Of a stretch of DNA of 9,066 bases, positions 1 through 6,912 are shown in pieces. Under the pieces are notes generated by a model that searched no databases, had not been told where the DNA came from, and worked only from the letters and a program-made list of their open reading frames with translations. Position 1 is the stretch's first letter. Each line of letters begins with the position of its first letter. Origin of the DNA: Thermoplasmata archaeon (GTDB taxonomy: Archaea > Thermoplasmatota > Thermoplasmata > Lutacidiplasmatales > UBA184); contig JASHQY010000039.1 in NCBI GenBank assembly GCA_030038885.1, positions 1 to 9,066 of the forward strand. The letters run 5' to 3'. The position numbers and the translations under genes were made by a program.

Positions 1-1
1 C

Positions 2-181
2 GAAGCCGGCATCATGGGCACGGCCCGGCACGCGGCCGACCTCGGGTTCCTGCCCCTCATCGTGGAGGACGGGGTCGGGGCGATGACGCCCGAAGGCAAC
101 GCGGCAGCGCTCGGCATCCTGAGGAACCTCTACGACGTTGAATCGTCCGCCTCCATCATCAACCGCCTCCCTCCCGCGTAG
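2..181 (+). CDS. Isochorismatase-fold cysteine hydrolase, C-terminal 59 residues (gene starts before the window)
   Basis: The frame is open from the window edge to a TAG stop. The visible residues begin EAGIMGTARHAADLGF and continue through LIVEDGVGAMTPEGNAAAL. This is the pattern that follows the nucleophile turn in the isochorismatase-like hydrolases: (T/S)E-x-GI, then TARxA, then a hydrophobic strand ending in ED, then a helix with an AL pair. The family hydrolyses amides or vinyl ethers (nicotinamide, carbamoyl compounds, isochorismate) with an Asp-Lys-Cys triad in the cytoplasm. All three triad residues would lie upstream of the window, so neither activity nor substrate can be judged. 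The following gene on the same strand starts about 250 bases later. The family is fairly certain; the specific enzyme is unknown. Confidence 0.72.
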   Translation, partial: EAGIMGTARHAADLGFLPLIVEDGVGAMTPEGNAAALGILRNLYDVESSASIINRLPPA

Positions 182-430
182 GGCCCCTGAGTCGATCCGA
201 GCCGCGGCCCGCCCTCACTTCGCGGAGGCCTCCGCTCCGGGACCCAGGCCCCCCATGGAACCGATGCGCGACCTTCGGGAGGCCGAACCCCAGCACCGCG
301 TCGACCGAGGACCCCTCCACAGGACCGGCGATGCGCCGAGGGGGTGGCGCGACGCGCACGCGCTCCGGCAGCGACCCGCGAGCGCTCCCTCGTTCCGGGG
401 CGCTTCCGACGCGGGCGGAGGCGCGCATCG
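182..430. other. GC-rich intergenic gap, no gene seen
   Basis: The gap lies between the hydrolase stop and the GNAT start. The reading frames crossing it give Arg/Pro/Ala-rich translations typical of spurious frames in GC-rich DNA. I see no AT-rich TATA-like box and no hairpin followed by a T-run. The promoter of the GNAT gene may lie here but cannot be recognised. Confidence 0.5.
417..421 (+). promoter_or_regulatory. Shine-Dalgarno site GGAGG of the GNAT gene
   Basis: GGAGG sits nine bases before the ATG at 431, an ideal spacing. It decides between this start and an in-frame ATG at 344, whose extra 29 residues are Arg/Ala-rich and look non-coding. Confidence 0.7.
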
Positions 431-1201
431 ATGAGCGGGCCGTCGCCCGTGGCGTCCGTGCCGGAGGAGCGGATCGTCCACGACGACCGCGAGGTGGACG
501 CCTTGGTCCTCGGGGACCTCAGCGACTTCTTCAACCCGTTCCTCCGGCACTTCGCCCGCGAGGCCCTGCGCTGCGGTGGCGAGGTCCGGGTGGTGCCGCC
601 GTCGGGAACGGTCGTCGGCCTCTACCTGTACCACCCCGTCGAGCGCGAGGGCTCGGTCTTCACGCGGGACCGGCGGATCGCGGCCGCGTTCCGGCCGTCG
701 CCCGGGGAGGCGGCGGTCTACGCGGACTTCGACCTCGCGCCGGGGGCCGAGCCGTTCACGATCTTCGGGGGGTCGACCTCCGAAGGCACTCCCCCGCACC
801 GGTACTCCCATGCGGTGCGCCTCGCGGCCCCCTCGGACCGGCCCGCGATGACGCAGCTGTTCCGTGAGGTCTACGGGGAGGTCGACGCGCGGTGGATCGA
901 CTCCGCGCCCGGATCCCGTGAGTTCGCGCTCGTCGTCTCGGTGGGACCGGAGCTCGCCGGCGTCGGATGGGTGACGCTGGCGGACACCGCGGGACGGCTC
1001 CACTCGCTGACCGTGCACCCGCGCTACCGCCGGACCGGAGTCGGCTCGGACCTCGTCCACGCCCGGGTGGCGTGGCTTCGGGAGAACGGTGTGCCCGAGG
1101 CGATCTCGGAGATCGACGACCGGAACGTCGCGTCCCGACGGATCGCGGAAGCCGGCGGGTTCGTGCCCCGGGGCCGGATCTTCCGGTCCCCGCGGTCGTA
1201 G
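431..1201 (+). CDS. GNAT-family N-acetyltransferase (256 aa)
   Basis: Predicted cytoplasmic acetyl-CoA-dependent acyltransferase. The C-terminal half (about residues 127-252) is a full GNAT domain. The beta-4 strand LHSLTVHP (190-197) leads into the acetyl-CoA pyrophosphate loop RYRRTGVGS (198-206), which fits the R/Q-x-x-G-x-G/A motif A. The later N232-x-x-S235 with helix and AGGF turn (241-244) fits motif B. The first 120 residues contain strands and a helix (for example VVGLYLYHPV, 61-70) but no second acetyl-CoA loop; they could be a degenerate GNAT half or a substrate-binding domain. The start is set by the Shine-Dalgarno site at 417-421. The gene converges on the three-gene minus-strand cluster with only 12 bases between the stops and no visible terminator. 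The substrate cannot be predicted. Confidence 0.85.
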   Translation: MSGPSPVASVPEERIVHDDREVDALVLGDLSDFFNPFLRHFAREALRCGGEVRVVPPSGTVVGLYLYHPVEREGSVFTRDRRIAAAFRPSPGEAAVYADFDLAPGAEPFTIFGGSTSEGTPPHRYSHAVRLAAPSDRPAMTQLFREVYGEVDARWIDSAPGSREFALVVSVGPELAGVGWVTLADTAGRLHSLTVHPRYRRTGVGSDLVHARVAWLRENGVPEAISEIDDRNVASRRIAEAGGFVPRGRIFRSPRS

Positions 1202-1213
1202 GCGTCCGGGGGC

Positions 1214-2278
1214 TCAGGTCCGGGGCGCCCCGCACACCGGGCAGACGGTCGCGGTCGAGTCGATCAGCGTGCCGCAGTACTGGCACGGCACCTTCACGGT
1301 CTCCCGAAGGACGACCTGCTGGATCGCGGGCTGGCCGCTCGGCGTCAGGTGGACCGGCGGCGGAGCGCCGACCGCGGGCGGAACCGGCGGAGGGCCGAAC
1401 CCGACGCTGCCGGTCGGCGAGTGGGCGGGGAGCCGCCGGGCGCGGGACCGCAACGCGAGCGCGATCACGACGACGATCACGATCACGACGATCACCACGA
1501 CCAGCACCAGCACGAGCGCGGTCGGGAACCCGCTCGGGCTCGAGCCGCCCGACGGGGCGGAGGCCGGCGTGAGCGGGTACGACGTGCTCGTCACGTAGAG
1601 GAGGTCCGAGACCGAGAACGACTCGCCGTTGCTCTGGTTGGTGTCCTGCTCGGTGTAGAGGTAGCCGACGATGTAGCCCGTCGACGGATCGAAGTACGAC
1701 TGCCAGTTGTAGGTCGCCGAGAAGATGCCGTAGACGTCGTCCCGCTCGTACGACCCGTTGCCCTCCGTGAAGATCGTCCGGACGTACTGGCCGCCGGGCG
1801 CGAGGTCGTAGGCGAAGTCGGTCGACACGACGTTCATCCCGGTGTTCAGGACGTAGAACGAGGATCCGACCGAGAGCGAGTCGTTCATGTAGAACCAGAC
1901 GAACGGGTTCGTGTAGCCGGTCTGGTTGTCGGTCCCCTCGAGATAGTGGAACGTGGACGCGGAGAACGTGAACGTGCCCGAGGACGTCCAGGCGTACTCG
2001 GAGCCGGTGTTGTTCTCCCACCGGTCGGTCGAGGAGTAGTACGCGGCGACCGTGCCGTTCGCCGCGACCGACGTCACGCCGATCGTCCCCGTGACGTACT
2101 CGTTCTCGGCGTAGCCGGTGTAGTCCGCCCCGGTCTCCCCGGTGAGGGCCCACTCCTCGAAGTACTGGAAGTGGTCGCCGCTCTGGGGGACGTAGTGCGC
2201 CGCGGCCGGGGCGACCGCCACCGCGGGCGCCGCGAGGAGGACCACCGGGATCAGGAGCCACAGGAGCCGGGCGCTCAT
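1214..2278 (-). CDS. Secreted, single-pass membrane protein with intracellular zinc-ribbon tail (354 aa)
   Basis: Layout from the N-terminus: signal peptide (1-27, hydrophobic core WLLIPVVLLAAPAVAV, likely cleaved near AAA|HY); an extracellular beta-rich domain (about 28-235) full of Tyr, Thr, Ser, Asn and Gly, with six N-glycosylation sequons (N74, N89, N118, N132, N174, N214); a Ser/Pro/Gly linker; one transmembrane helix of almost only Val, Ile and Leu (about 252-276); a basic stop-transfer stretch RSRARR; a Pro-rich linker; and a C-terminal zinc ribbon with C332-x-x-C335 and C346-x-x-C349. Only two Trp and many aromatic residues mark the ectodomain, which I do not recognise. It is the last gene of the cluster. 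Its ATG overlaps the preceding TGA as ATGA, so coupling is expected. The architecture suggests a surface sensor or adhesin passing a signal to, or anchoring, a cytoplasmic partner. That role is inference. Confidence 0.88.
   Translation of the reverse strand: MSARLLWLLIPVVLLAAPAVAVAPAAAHYVPQSGDHFQYFEEWALTGETGADYTGYAENEYVTGTIGVTSVAANGTVAAYYSSTDRWENNTGSEYAWTSSGTFTFSASTFHYLEGTDNQTGYTNPFVWFYMNDSLSVGSSFYVLNTGMNVVSTDFAYDLAPGGQYVRTIFTEGNGSYERDDVYGIFSATYNWQSYFDPSTGYIVGYLYTEQDTNQSNGESFSVSDLLYVTSTSYPLTPASAPSGGSSPSGFPTALVLVLVVVIVVIVIVVVIALALRSRARRLPAHSPTGSVGFGPPPVPPAVGAPPPVHLTPSGQPAIQQVVLRETVKVPCQYCGTLIDSTATVCPVCGAPRT
1467..1514. repeat. Low-complexity ATCACGACG-like stretch inside the transmembrane segment
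   Basis: Imperfect short repeats of CGA/TCA/CGA units. On the minus strand they encode the Val/Ile-only core of the transmembrane helix of the surface protein (about residues 255-271). The repetitiveness is explained by GTC/ATC codons and probably has no separate function, but such tracts can slip and change helix length. Confidence 0.5.
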
Positions 2279-3801
2279 CCGGTGAAGCCCCCGGCCGCAA
2301 AGTGCGCGTGGCCCGGATGGGCCCCGCCGATCCCGCTGAAGGTCGAGTAGTACGCCCCGTGGGCGACGAGGATCGGGACGAAGAAGAACCGGGGGCCCCC
2401 GTAGACGCCCGCGCCGGCGGCCGCGGGCGCGGCCGTCGCGGTCGTGTCGAGGTGCTGGATCGTCTGCGGCCGCACGCCGTGCACCATGCGGACCGCGAGG
2501 CAGATCAGTTCGGGAGGCGTCAGCGTCAGCGCCCGCCGGCCGACGATCCCGTACGCCTGCTCGAGGAGGCTCAGCGTCTCGTTCGCCTCGAGGACCGGGA
2601 TCGCGGCGAGGATCGACGACGCGACCAGCGGGTACTGCAGGTAGGCCGAGAGCCCCTTCGAGATGATCGCGAGCTTCGCGTTGACCCCGTCCGGCGGAAG
2701 GTCGGAGATCGCGAGGTAGGCCGCGGCGAGCTCCGTGTCCTCCGACGGCTGGAACCCCCAGGAGCCGAAGAGCCCGCGCAGGGCCGAGAACTTCTGCGTC
2801 ATCTCGGGGATCGGCCGGTTGACGATCGCGAGGAGCGCTGCCGACTCGTACGATCGCGTGAGGTGGAGGTAGTTCGCGAGCGGATCGGTCGCGTATGTCC
2901 CGTCGGCGCGCCGTCCGAGCAGGAGGACGGACGCGACCCCGAGGGACGACTCCTTCGGCACCCCGAGCCGGCGCACCTGGCCCTGGAGCGCCGTGAGCGC
3001 GGGCAGGTTCCCCGCGAGGTCCCCCCGGGACGACGAGAGGATCTCCGCGGACATCAATCGGTTCTCCTCGTTGGTCGCGAGCGAGCCGAGGAGCCGGTAC
3101 GCTGCGAGGAACTGGGGTCCCCCCTGCGTCGGGTCGGGCTGGGACTTCGCGAGTCCGAGACCGATCGCCCACAGGTACCCGAAGTCGACCGCCGGCAGTG
3201 CCGACGAGATGCCGGCGACGTAGCGGCTCCCGAGGACCGCGAGACTCTCGAAGTCCTGCGCGATCTGGACGGCCTCGGCCCAATAGCTCGCGAACGGCAG
3301 GTCCGCGACCCGGTACATTCGCAGGCCGAGCTGGCGGAGCTGGAGGAGGCCGACGCCCGTGAGCCCGACGTAGCCCCCCGCGTACGGCACGAGGGTGCCC
3401 AGCGTCGTCTGCTGGGCGAGCAGCTGGTTGAACGCCTGGATCCGGCTCGCGAGGTCCGCGTCCGTCGAGCGGAGCGCGCCCTGTTCCTGAGTGTCCTTCG
3501 CGACCTCGGCGGCCTGCTTCTCCTTCCCTTCGAGGTGGAACAGGATCGAGTGGGTCCGTCGGTCGTCCGCGGCGGCCGCGGTCGCGAGCTGCGCCCGGCT
3601 CGCGGCCTCCTGGTCGATCGTCGACTTGCGGGCGGCGAGCGTCTGCACGTCCTGGGTCTCCTGGGCGTACTGGGCGGCCGTCAGCCGCTGGATCCAGCCG
3701 AGTTGCTGGAGGGTCGCGAGATCGGGGTCGGGGAGCGTGGTCGTGATGTTCCGGTTGCTCACGCTCGTCAGGAACGCGCTGACGTCGGTGCAGTTCGTCA
3801 C
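2275..3801 (-). CDS. Uncharacterised alpha-helical protein with Gly/His-rich C-terminal tail (508 aa)
   Basis: I do not recognise this family with confidence. No signal peptide or clear transmembrane helix is seen. Residues 40-130 are Gln/Ala/Glu/Lys-rich and probably a long helix or coiled coil. Residues 138-160 (YAGGYVGLTGVGLLQLRQLG) read like the recognition-helix end of a winged-helix domain. Residues 230-445 are repeating amphipathic helices, in a pattern I loosely associate with bacterial DUF4003 proteins; that comparison is from memory and weak. After an Ala-rich linker (455-466) a hydrophobic strand RFFFVPILVAHGAYY leads to the tail GGAHPGHAHFAAGG, with three close histidines that could bind metal. 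The start is GTG, directly abutting the TAG of the upstream gene. A partial GGTGG lies about 9-13 bases upstream. Coupling with both neighbours points to a joint function. Confidence 0.82.
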   Translation of the reverse strand: MTNCTDVSAFLTSVSNRNITTTLPDPDLATLQQLGWIQRLTAAQYAQETQDVQTLAARKSTIDQEAASRAQLATAAAADDRRTHSILFHLEGKEKQAAEVAKDTQEQGALRSTDADLASRIQAFNQLLAQQTTLGTLVPYAGGYVGLTGVGLLQLRQLGLRMYRVADLPFASYWAEAVQIAQDFESLAVLGSRYVAGISSALPAVDFGYLWAIGLGLAKSQPDPTQGGPQFLAAYRLLGSLATNEENRLMSAEILSSSRGDLAGNLPALTALQGQVRRLGVPKESSLGVASVLLLGRRADGTYATDPLANYLHLTRSYESAALLAIVNRPIPEMTQKFSALRGLFGSWGFQPSEDTELAAAYLAISDLPPDGVNAKLAIISKGLSAYLQYPLVASSILAAIPVLEANETLSLLEQAYGIVGRRALTLTPPELICLAVRMVHGVRPQTIQHLDTTATAAPAAAGAGVYGGPRFFFVPILVAHGAYYSTFSGIGGAHPGHAHFAAGGFTG

Positions 3802-4974
3802 CTATCGGTCCACCGCCTGGAACCGGGTATACAGCGACTCCTCTTGACAGTTGTTTCGGATCTCGAACTCGATCCGGGCCCCTTCGCCCCGGAGGCGGAC
3901 GAACGGGTCCGATTCGAGGGCGCCGCGGAGGACGGCCTCGAAGTGGTCCGTGCGGCTTCCGGTCGCGCCGAAGCGCCGCTGGCGCTCCGCCTCGATCTGC
4001 TCGTAGGCGAACGTGAGCTCGTAGAGCGAGCGGTAGACCTGGTCCTCGATCTTTTCCCGGACCCCGTCGCGGGTCACGGGGACCTCCTCGATCCCCTCGA
4101 GGTCGACGAAGTAGACCGACCCGTTTGGCGCGAGGACCGCGTCCTTGTCGAGCCAGACGTCGTGGAAGTCGAGGCCGCGGAACCCGTCCGGGGTCGGCCC
4201 CGGGGCCATCGTGCGGGCGAACAGGGTCAGCATCGCGACCGTGCTCCGCACGAAGTTCGCCTCGAACACGAGCGCCCGCGCGTTGGAGTCGACCCCGAAC
4301 AGATCGAAGACGTGCCCGACGTTGTTCCCGACGGTGTTCCGCGCGTGGAAGTAGATCCGCACGTTCGACGGCACGAGCCGAAGCTCCTGGACGATCCGAC
4401 CGCGGTACTGTCGGTACCAGTAGATCGAGCGGAGATCCGCCTCGAGGGCGGGCGGGAGGAACGCGATCTGCACGACCGGCGCGATCCGGAACCCTCCCAG
4501 GGACGTGAGGTCGGCGCGCTCCGACACCGCGAGCGCGGTCGCGGCGTGCTCCCACCCCTGCCCACCGTAGGGCGAACCGCGCAGCCAGAGCTCGCCGGTG
4601 ATGATCCGATCGGAACGGTCGCTCCCGGTGCGCAGGATCCGTGCCCGCACCGCGGGATCGTGGGCGAGCTCGGCCGCGTACGCCCGATCGAGCGAGCGCC
4701 ACGAGTACGGCGCGACGGACGAGCCCACGCCCTTGACCGAGAGGTAGAACTCGAGCCCGTCGAGCGTGGCGACCGGCTCCGGCAGCACCGCGCCCCGGTT
4801 GTCATCCTCGACGAACTCCCGGAGCGCGCCCGGGGGCCCCGGCGCGAGCGTCGCGAGCGACGCCGGCAGGAAGTACGCTCCGAACGGTGCTCCCAGCGGC
4901 CCGGCGAACTGGCGGTTGGTGACGGTCTCCGCGGGGAAGGCGGTCAGTGAGAGCGGGTGTCCGTTCAGCCTCAT
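3802..4974 (-). CDS. Uncharacterised protein with possible kinase-like catalytic loop (390 aa)
   Basis: First gene of the three-gene cluster. The family is not recognised. The stretch at residues 268-294 (core FHDVWLDKDAVL, six residues, then VYFVDLEG) resembles the catalytic loop plus the metal-binding Asp turn of the protein-kinase/aminoglycoside-phosphotransferase fold, with D291 as the DFG-like Asp. Upstream, FYLSVKGVGSS (76-86) could supply a conserved Lys and Gly-rich turn, and ITGELW (125-130) a Glu. The LKGAG segment of SelO pseudokinases is a distant comparison. The canonical HRD Asp and the catalytic Asn are not clearly present, so it may be an atypical or dead kinase. No membrane segment is seen. 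The start chosen is the ATG at 4974. In-frame ATGs further upstream (5085, 5202) add a Pro/Gly/Arg-rich stretch that looks non-coding. No Shine-Dalgarno site precedes 4974. Confidence 0.8.
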   Translation of the reverse strand: MRLNGHPLSLTAFPAETVTNRQFAGPLGAPFGAYFLPASLATLAPGPPGALREFVEDDNRGAVLPEPVATLDGLEFYLSVKGVGSSVAPYSWRSLDRAYAAELAHDPAVRARILRTGSDRSDRIITGELWLRGSPYGGQGWEHAATALAVSERADLTSLGGFRIAPVVQIAFLPPALEADLRSIYWYRQYRGRIVQELRLVPSNVRIYFHARNTVGNNVGHVFDLFGVDSNARALVFEANFVRSTVAMLTLFARTMAPGPTPDGFRGLDFHDVWLDKDAVLAPNGSVYFVDLEGIEEVPVTRDGVREKIEDQVYRSLYELTFAYEQIEAERQRRFGATGSRTDHFEAVLRGALESDPFVRLRGEGARIEFEIRNNCQEESLYTRFQAVDR

Positions 4975-5004
4975 CCGAGCGGCCGGGTCGAACGATCGTC
5001 GCGG

Positions 5005-5012
5005 GAAAGCTT
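5005..5012 (-). promoter_or_regulatory. Weak AT-rich box (AAGCTTTC) ahead of the three-gene cluster
   Basis: This is the only AT-rich patch in the 181-base gap before the ATG at 4974. Its centre is about 34 bases upstream, so transcription would start about eight bases before the ATG. It matches a TATA box poorly. Read-through from the membrane-protein gene upstream on the same strand is an alternative. Confidence 0.2.
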
Positions 5013-5155
5013 GGCGGCACGCCGCCCCCGAGCCGAGCGAAGGCTCTCCCGCGGGAGCGGGGGATTCCCTTCCGTGAAGGATCATCGACCTTCCCCCGCC
5101 GCTGCCCGTGGCTACCGGAGGAGGGCCCCGGAGGATCCAGGCACCCGGGGACGCC

Positions 5156-6493
5156 TCAGGGTTCTTCGATCCCCCGGGCCCCGGACGGGGTCTCCGGTGC
5201 ACCCCCCTCGGACGACGAGAACGAGTATCCCGGGAACGATCCCGAGGCGCGGTGCGCCCCCGCCGCGGACGGCACGGTACCGGACCCCGAGGCGGTCGGG
5301 GCCGACCATCGAAGCGGTCCGAGGATGCGGCCCGGGGCGATCGCGACCGCGATCGCGAACCCGCCCAGGAGAAGGTACTGGAAGCCCCATCGGAGGTAGA
5401 GCGCCAGGCCCGGCGCGAAGACCGGGGCCACGCTGCCCCAGGCCGCCGGGAGCCCGAGAGCTCCGAACAGCTCGTTCGCGAAACCGAACGCTCCGGCGCT
5501 CGCGACCGCGCCGGGCACCCACACCGCGAGAGAGAATCCCCCGAGCAGGAGCGCCGTCCGAGCGACGAGCCCCATCGAGCGTCGGGCGGAGTTCGAGAAC
5601 GCCCGGGCGATCGAGTTCGGGAACAACGCGACCGCGAGCGCGAAGATCGCCAGCAGCTGGTGCTGGAAGATCCACTGAAACCACATCGCTGCGCTCGCGG
5701 TCGCCGGCGAGATCGTCGTCCACTCGGCGAACATCGCGAGCGACCAGGTGACGCCGGCGAGGAGCAGCGCCGCCCGCAGAACGCCGATCGCGACCGATCT
5801 CGCGGTCACGGGGCGGGGACCGGGCGTGGGGACCGGCGCGCCGCGCCCGGCGTCGGAGAGGCCGAACAGACCGCCGTAGATCCTGAGGATCATCTCCTGG
5901 GCGAGCAGCGCGACGCCGATGATTGAGATCTGGAAGAGGTCGAGGTACCAGTTGTTGATGAGGAGGTTGTCGATCGTTGAGCCGCTCGACTGCGCGACCA
6001 GCCCCACGCCGGCGGTGGCCGCGGCGGTCGTCGAGCAGCAGGCCCCGAGCGTGACCAGCGCGATCATCGCGGGCGTGAGGCCGGCGACCGCCCCCACCGA
6101 GCCGGGCTGAGCGGCGGAACGGCGCCGATCGCGGGCCAGGCGCACCGCGATCAGGATCGCGACCGAGACCCCGATCCCGACGCCGATCGAGACGACGACC
6201 ATGGCCCAGGTGGCGAGGAACGGCAGGGAGATGACGCCCCACGGAGCCACGAGGAGGTAGCCGGGATAGTTCCACCAGCCGGTCCCGAGCGCGCTGCCCC
6301 AGAGGACCTCCGCGGTGTAGCCGCCCTCGACGCGGGTGAGGATCAGCATCCCGCCGAGCACCATCGAGCCGAGCGCGTAGAGCACCGCGAAGAACACGAC
6401 CATCATGCGGGCGTGGAACTGCCGCAAAAAGCGTCTGGTCTCGGAGAGCGAGAGGATCGAGAGCGGATCGGTCGAGAGGACTTCCTCGGACAC
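5156..6493 (-). CDS. Polytopic membrane protein with in-membrane Cys-Cys motif (445 aa)
   Basis: Integral membrane protein with about eight hydrophobic segments (near residues 29-53, 79-93, 95-119, 139-167, 187-207, 235-255, 276-293, 309-333 and 355-388, some possibly merged). The third or fourth segment contains LVTLGACCSTTAAATAGVG, with C152-C153. Vicinal cysteines inside a membrane helix occur in metal-handling proteins such as MerT, so metal binding or redox work is possible but unproven. The C-terminal 50 residues are a Ser/Pro/Gly-rich tail. The start is taken at GTG 6493 because a TATA box lies 26 bases before it. The open frame continues upstream through ATG 6553, but that version would place the TATA box inside the gene (codons for Ile-Ile-Ser) and adds a charged, low-quality stretch. 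Its stop lies 181 bases before the three-gene cluster. Confidence 0.82.
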   Translation of the reverse strand: MSEEVLSTDPLSILSLSETRRFLRQFHARMMVVFFAVLYALGSMVLGGMLILTRVEGGYTAEVLWGSALGTGWWNYPGYLLVAPWGVISLPFLATWAMVVVSIGVGIGVSVAILIAVRLARDRRRSAAQPGSVGAVAGLTPAMIALVTLGACCSTTAAATAGVGLVAQSSGSTIDNLLINNWYLDLFQISIIGVALLAQEMILRIYGGLFGLSDAGRGAPVPTPGPRPVTARSVAIGVLRAALLLAGVTWSLAMFAEWTTISPATASAAMWFQWIFQHQLLAIFALAVALFPNSIARAFSNSARRSMGLVARTALLLGGFSLAVWVPGAVASAGAFGFANELFGALGLPAAWGSVAPVFAPGLALYLRWGFQYLLLGGFAIAVAIAPGRILGPLRWSAPTASGSGTVPSAAGAHRASGSFPGYSFSSSEGGAPETPSGARGIEEP

Positions 6494-6896
6494 CGTGTCG
6501 TAGCTAGCCTCTCGACTTATAATCCGTGAGTCCGGACTCCTTGGCGGGTCCATCTCCTGCCGGAGCCAGGCCCGGCGAGAGGCTCCGCCCTCGTCGAGCC
6601 GTTCGACAGGGCCCGGCGGGTGAGTGGCGCGGAACGCACACAACTGGGGGAACTCACGCCTACCGCGACCGGCCGAGTTCGACACCGACCGAATGTGAGG
6701 CAGGTGCCCAAAGAGTAGGACACCCGAGTGCGTTCGCACGAAGCAGACCAGAATCGCCGCTAGGCTGAGCCGCGCGAATCCGCCAGATCCGGAGTCGGCA
6801 ACGGATTACCGATTGCGCCCGAGAAGGGAGAAGTGGTCACGACCCAAAGCCTGAGCGCAGGCAAATTGGAGACGTTGAACCGCCCTGAATCGAAGA
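6494..6896. other. Gene-poor region upstream of the membrane-protein gene
   Basis: About 400 bases with no reading frame whose translation looks like protein; the frames of 60-80 codons here are Arg/Pro/Ser-rich. Apart from the TATA box at 6516-6523 I see no structured RNA, tandem repeat or hairpin terminator. By eye the part beyond about 6680 is less GC-rich than the operons to the left. It ends where the inverted-repeat element begins. Confidence 0.5.
6516..6523 (-). promoter_or_regulatory. Archaeal TATA box (ATTATAAG) of the membrane-protein gene
   Basis: On the minus strand ATTATAAG stands out in a GC-rich background. Its centre is about 26 bases upstream of the G of the GTG at 6493, which is the archaeal TATA-to-start-site distance. 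This supports a leaderless mRNA beginning at or within a base or two of the start codon, consistent with the absence of a usable Shine-Dalgarno site. Confidence 0.6.
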
Positions 6897-6912
6897 CTAG
6901 TACACCGTCCCG
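6897..6912 (+). repeat. Left terminal inverted repeat with CTAG flank
   Basis: CTAGTACACCGTCCCG, the perfect reverse complement of 7403-7418. The four outer bases are probably the target-site copy. On the minus strand its CTAG supplies the TAG stop of the element's internal reading frame. Confidence 0.75.

Noticed and set aside
756..2300. A 514-codon minus-strand frame crossing the GNAT gene and the surface-protein gene
   Set aside because: Arg/Pro-rich shadow that conflicts with two well-supported genes.
1214..4702. A single minus-strand frame of 1162 codons spanning the whole three-gene cluster
   Set aside because: Only its last 354 codons are protein-like. The rest is an Arg/Pro/Gly-rich shadow of the two upstream genes, which have coherent sequence in other frames.
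2302..4950. An 882-codon plus-strand frame antisense to the cluster
   Set aside because: Its translation is almost all Arg, Glu, Val, Asp and Leu without domains, the usual complement of high-GC codon usage.
5126..5150. Hairpin CCCCGG...CCGGGG downstream of the membrane-protein gene as a terminator
   Set aside because: Six-base GC stem with a 13-base loop and no T-run; expected by chance in such GC-rich DNA.
5112..6275. A 387-codon minus-strand frame overlapping the polytopic membrane protein
   Set aside because: Arg-rich, no hydrophobic segments; the other frame gives clear membrane helices and has its own TATA box.
6821..6900. Possible tRNA, because the minus strand contains TTCGATTC like a T-loop
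   Set aside because: No matching acceptor, anticodon or D arms could be folded around it.
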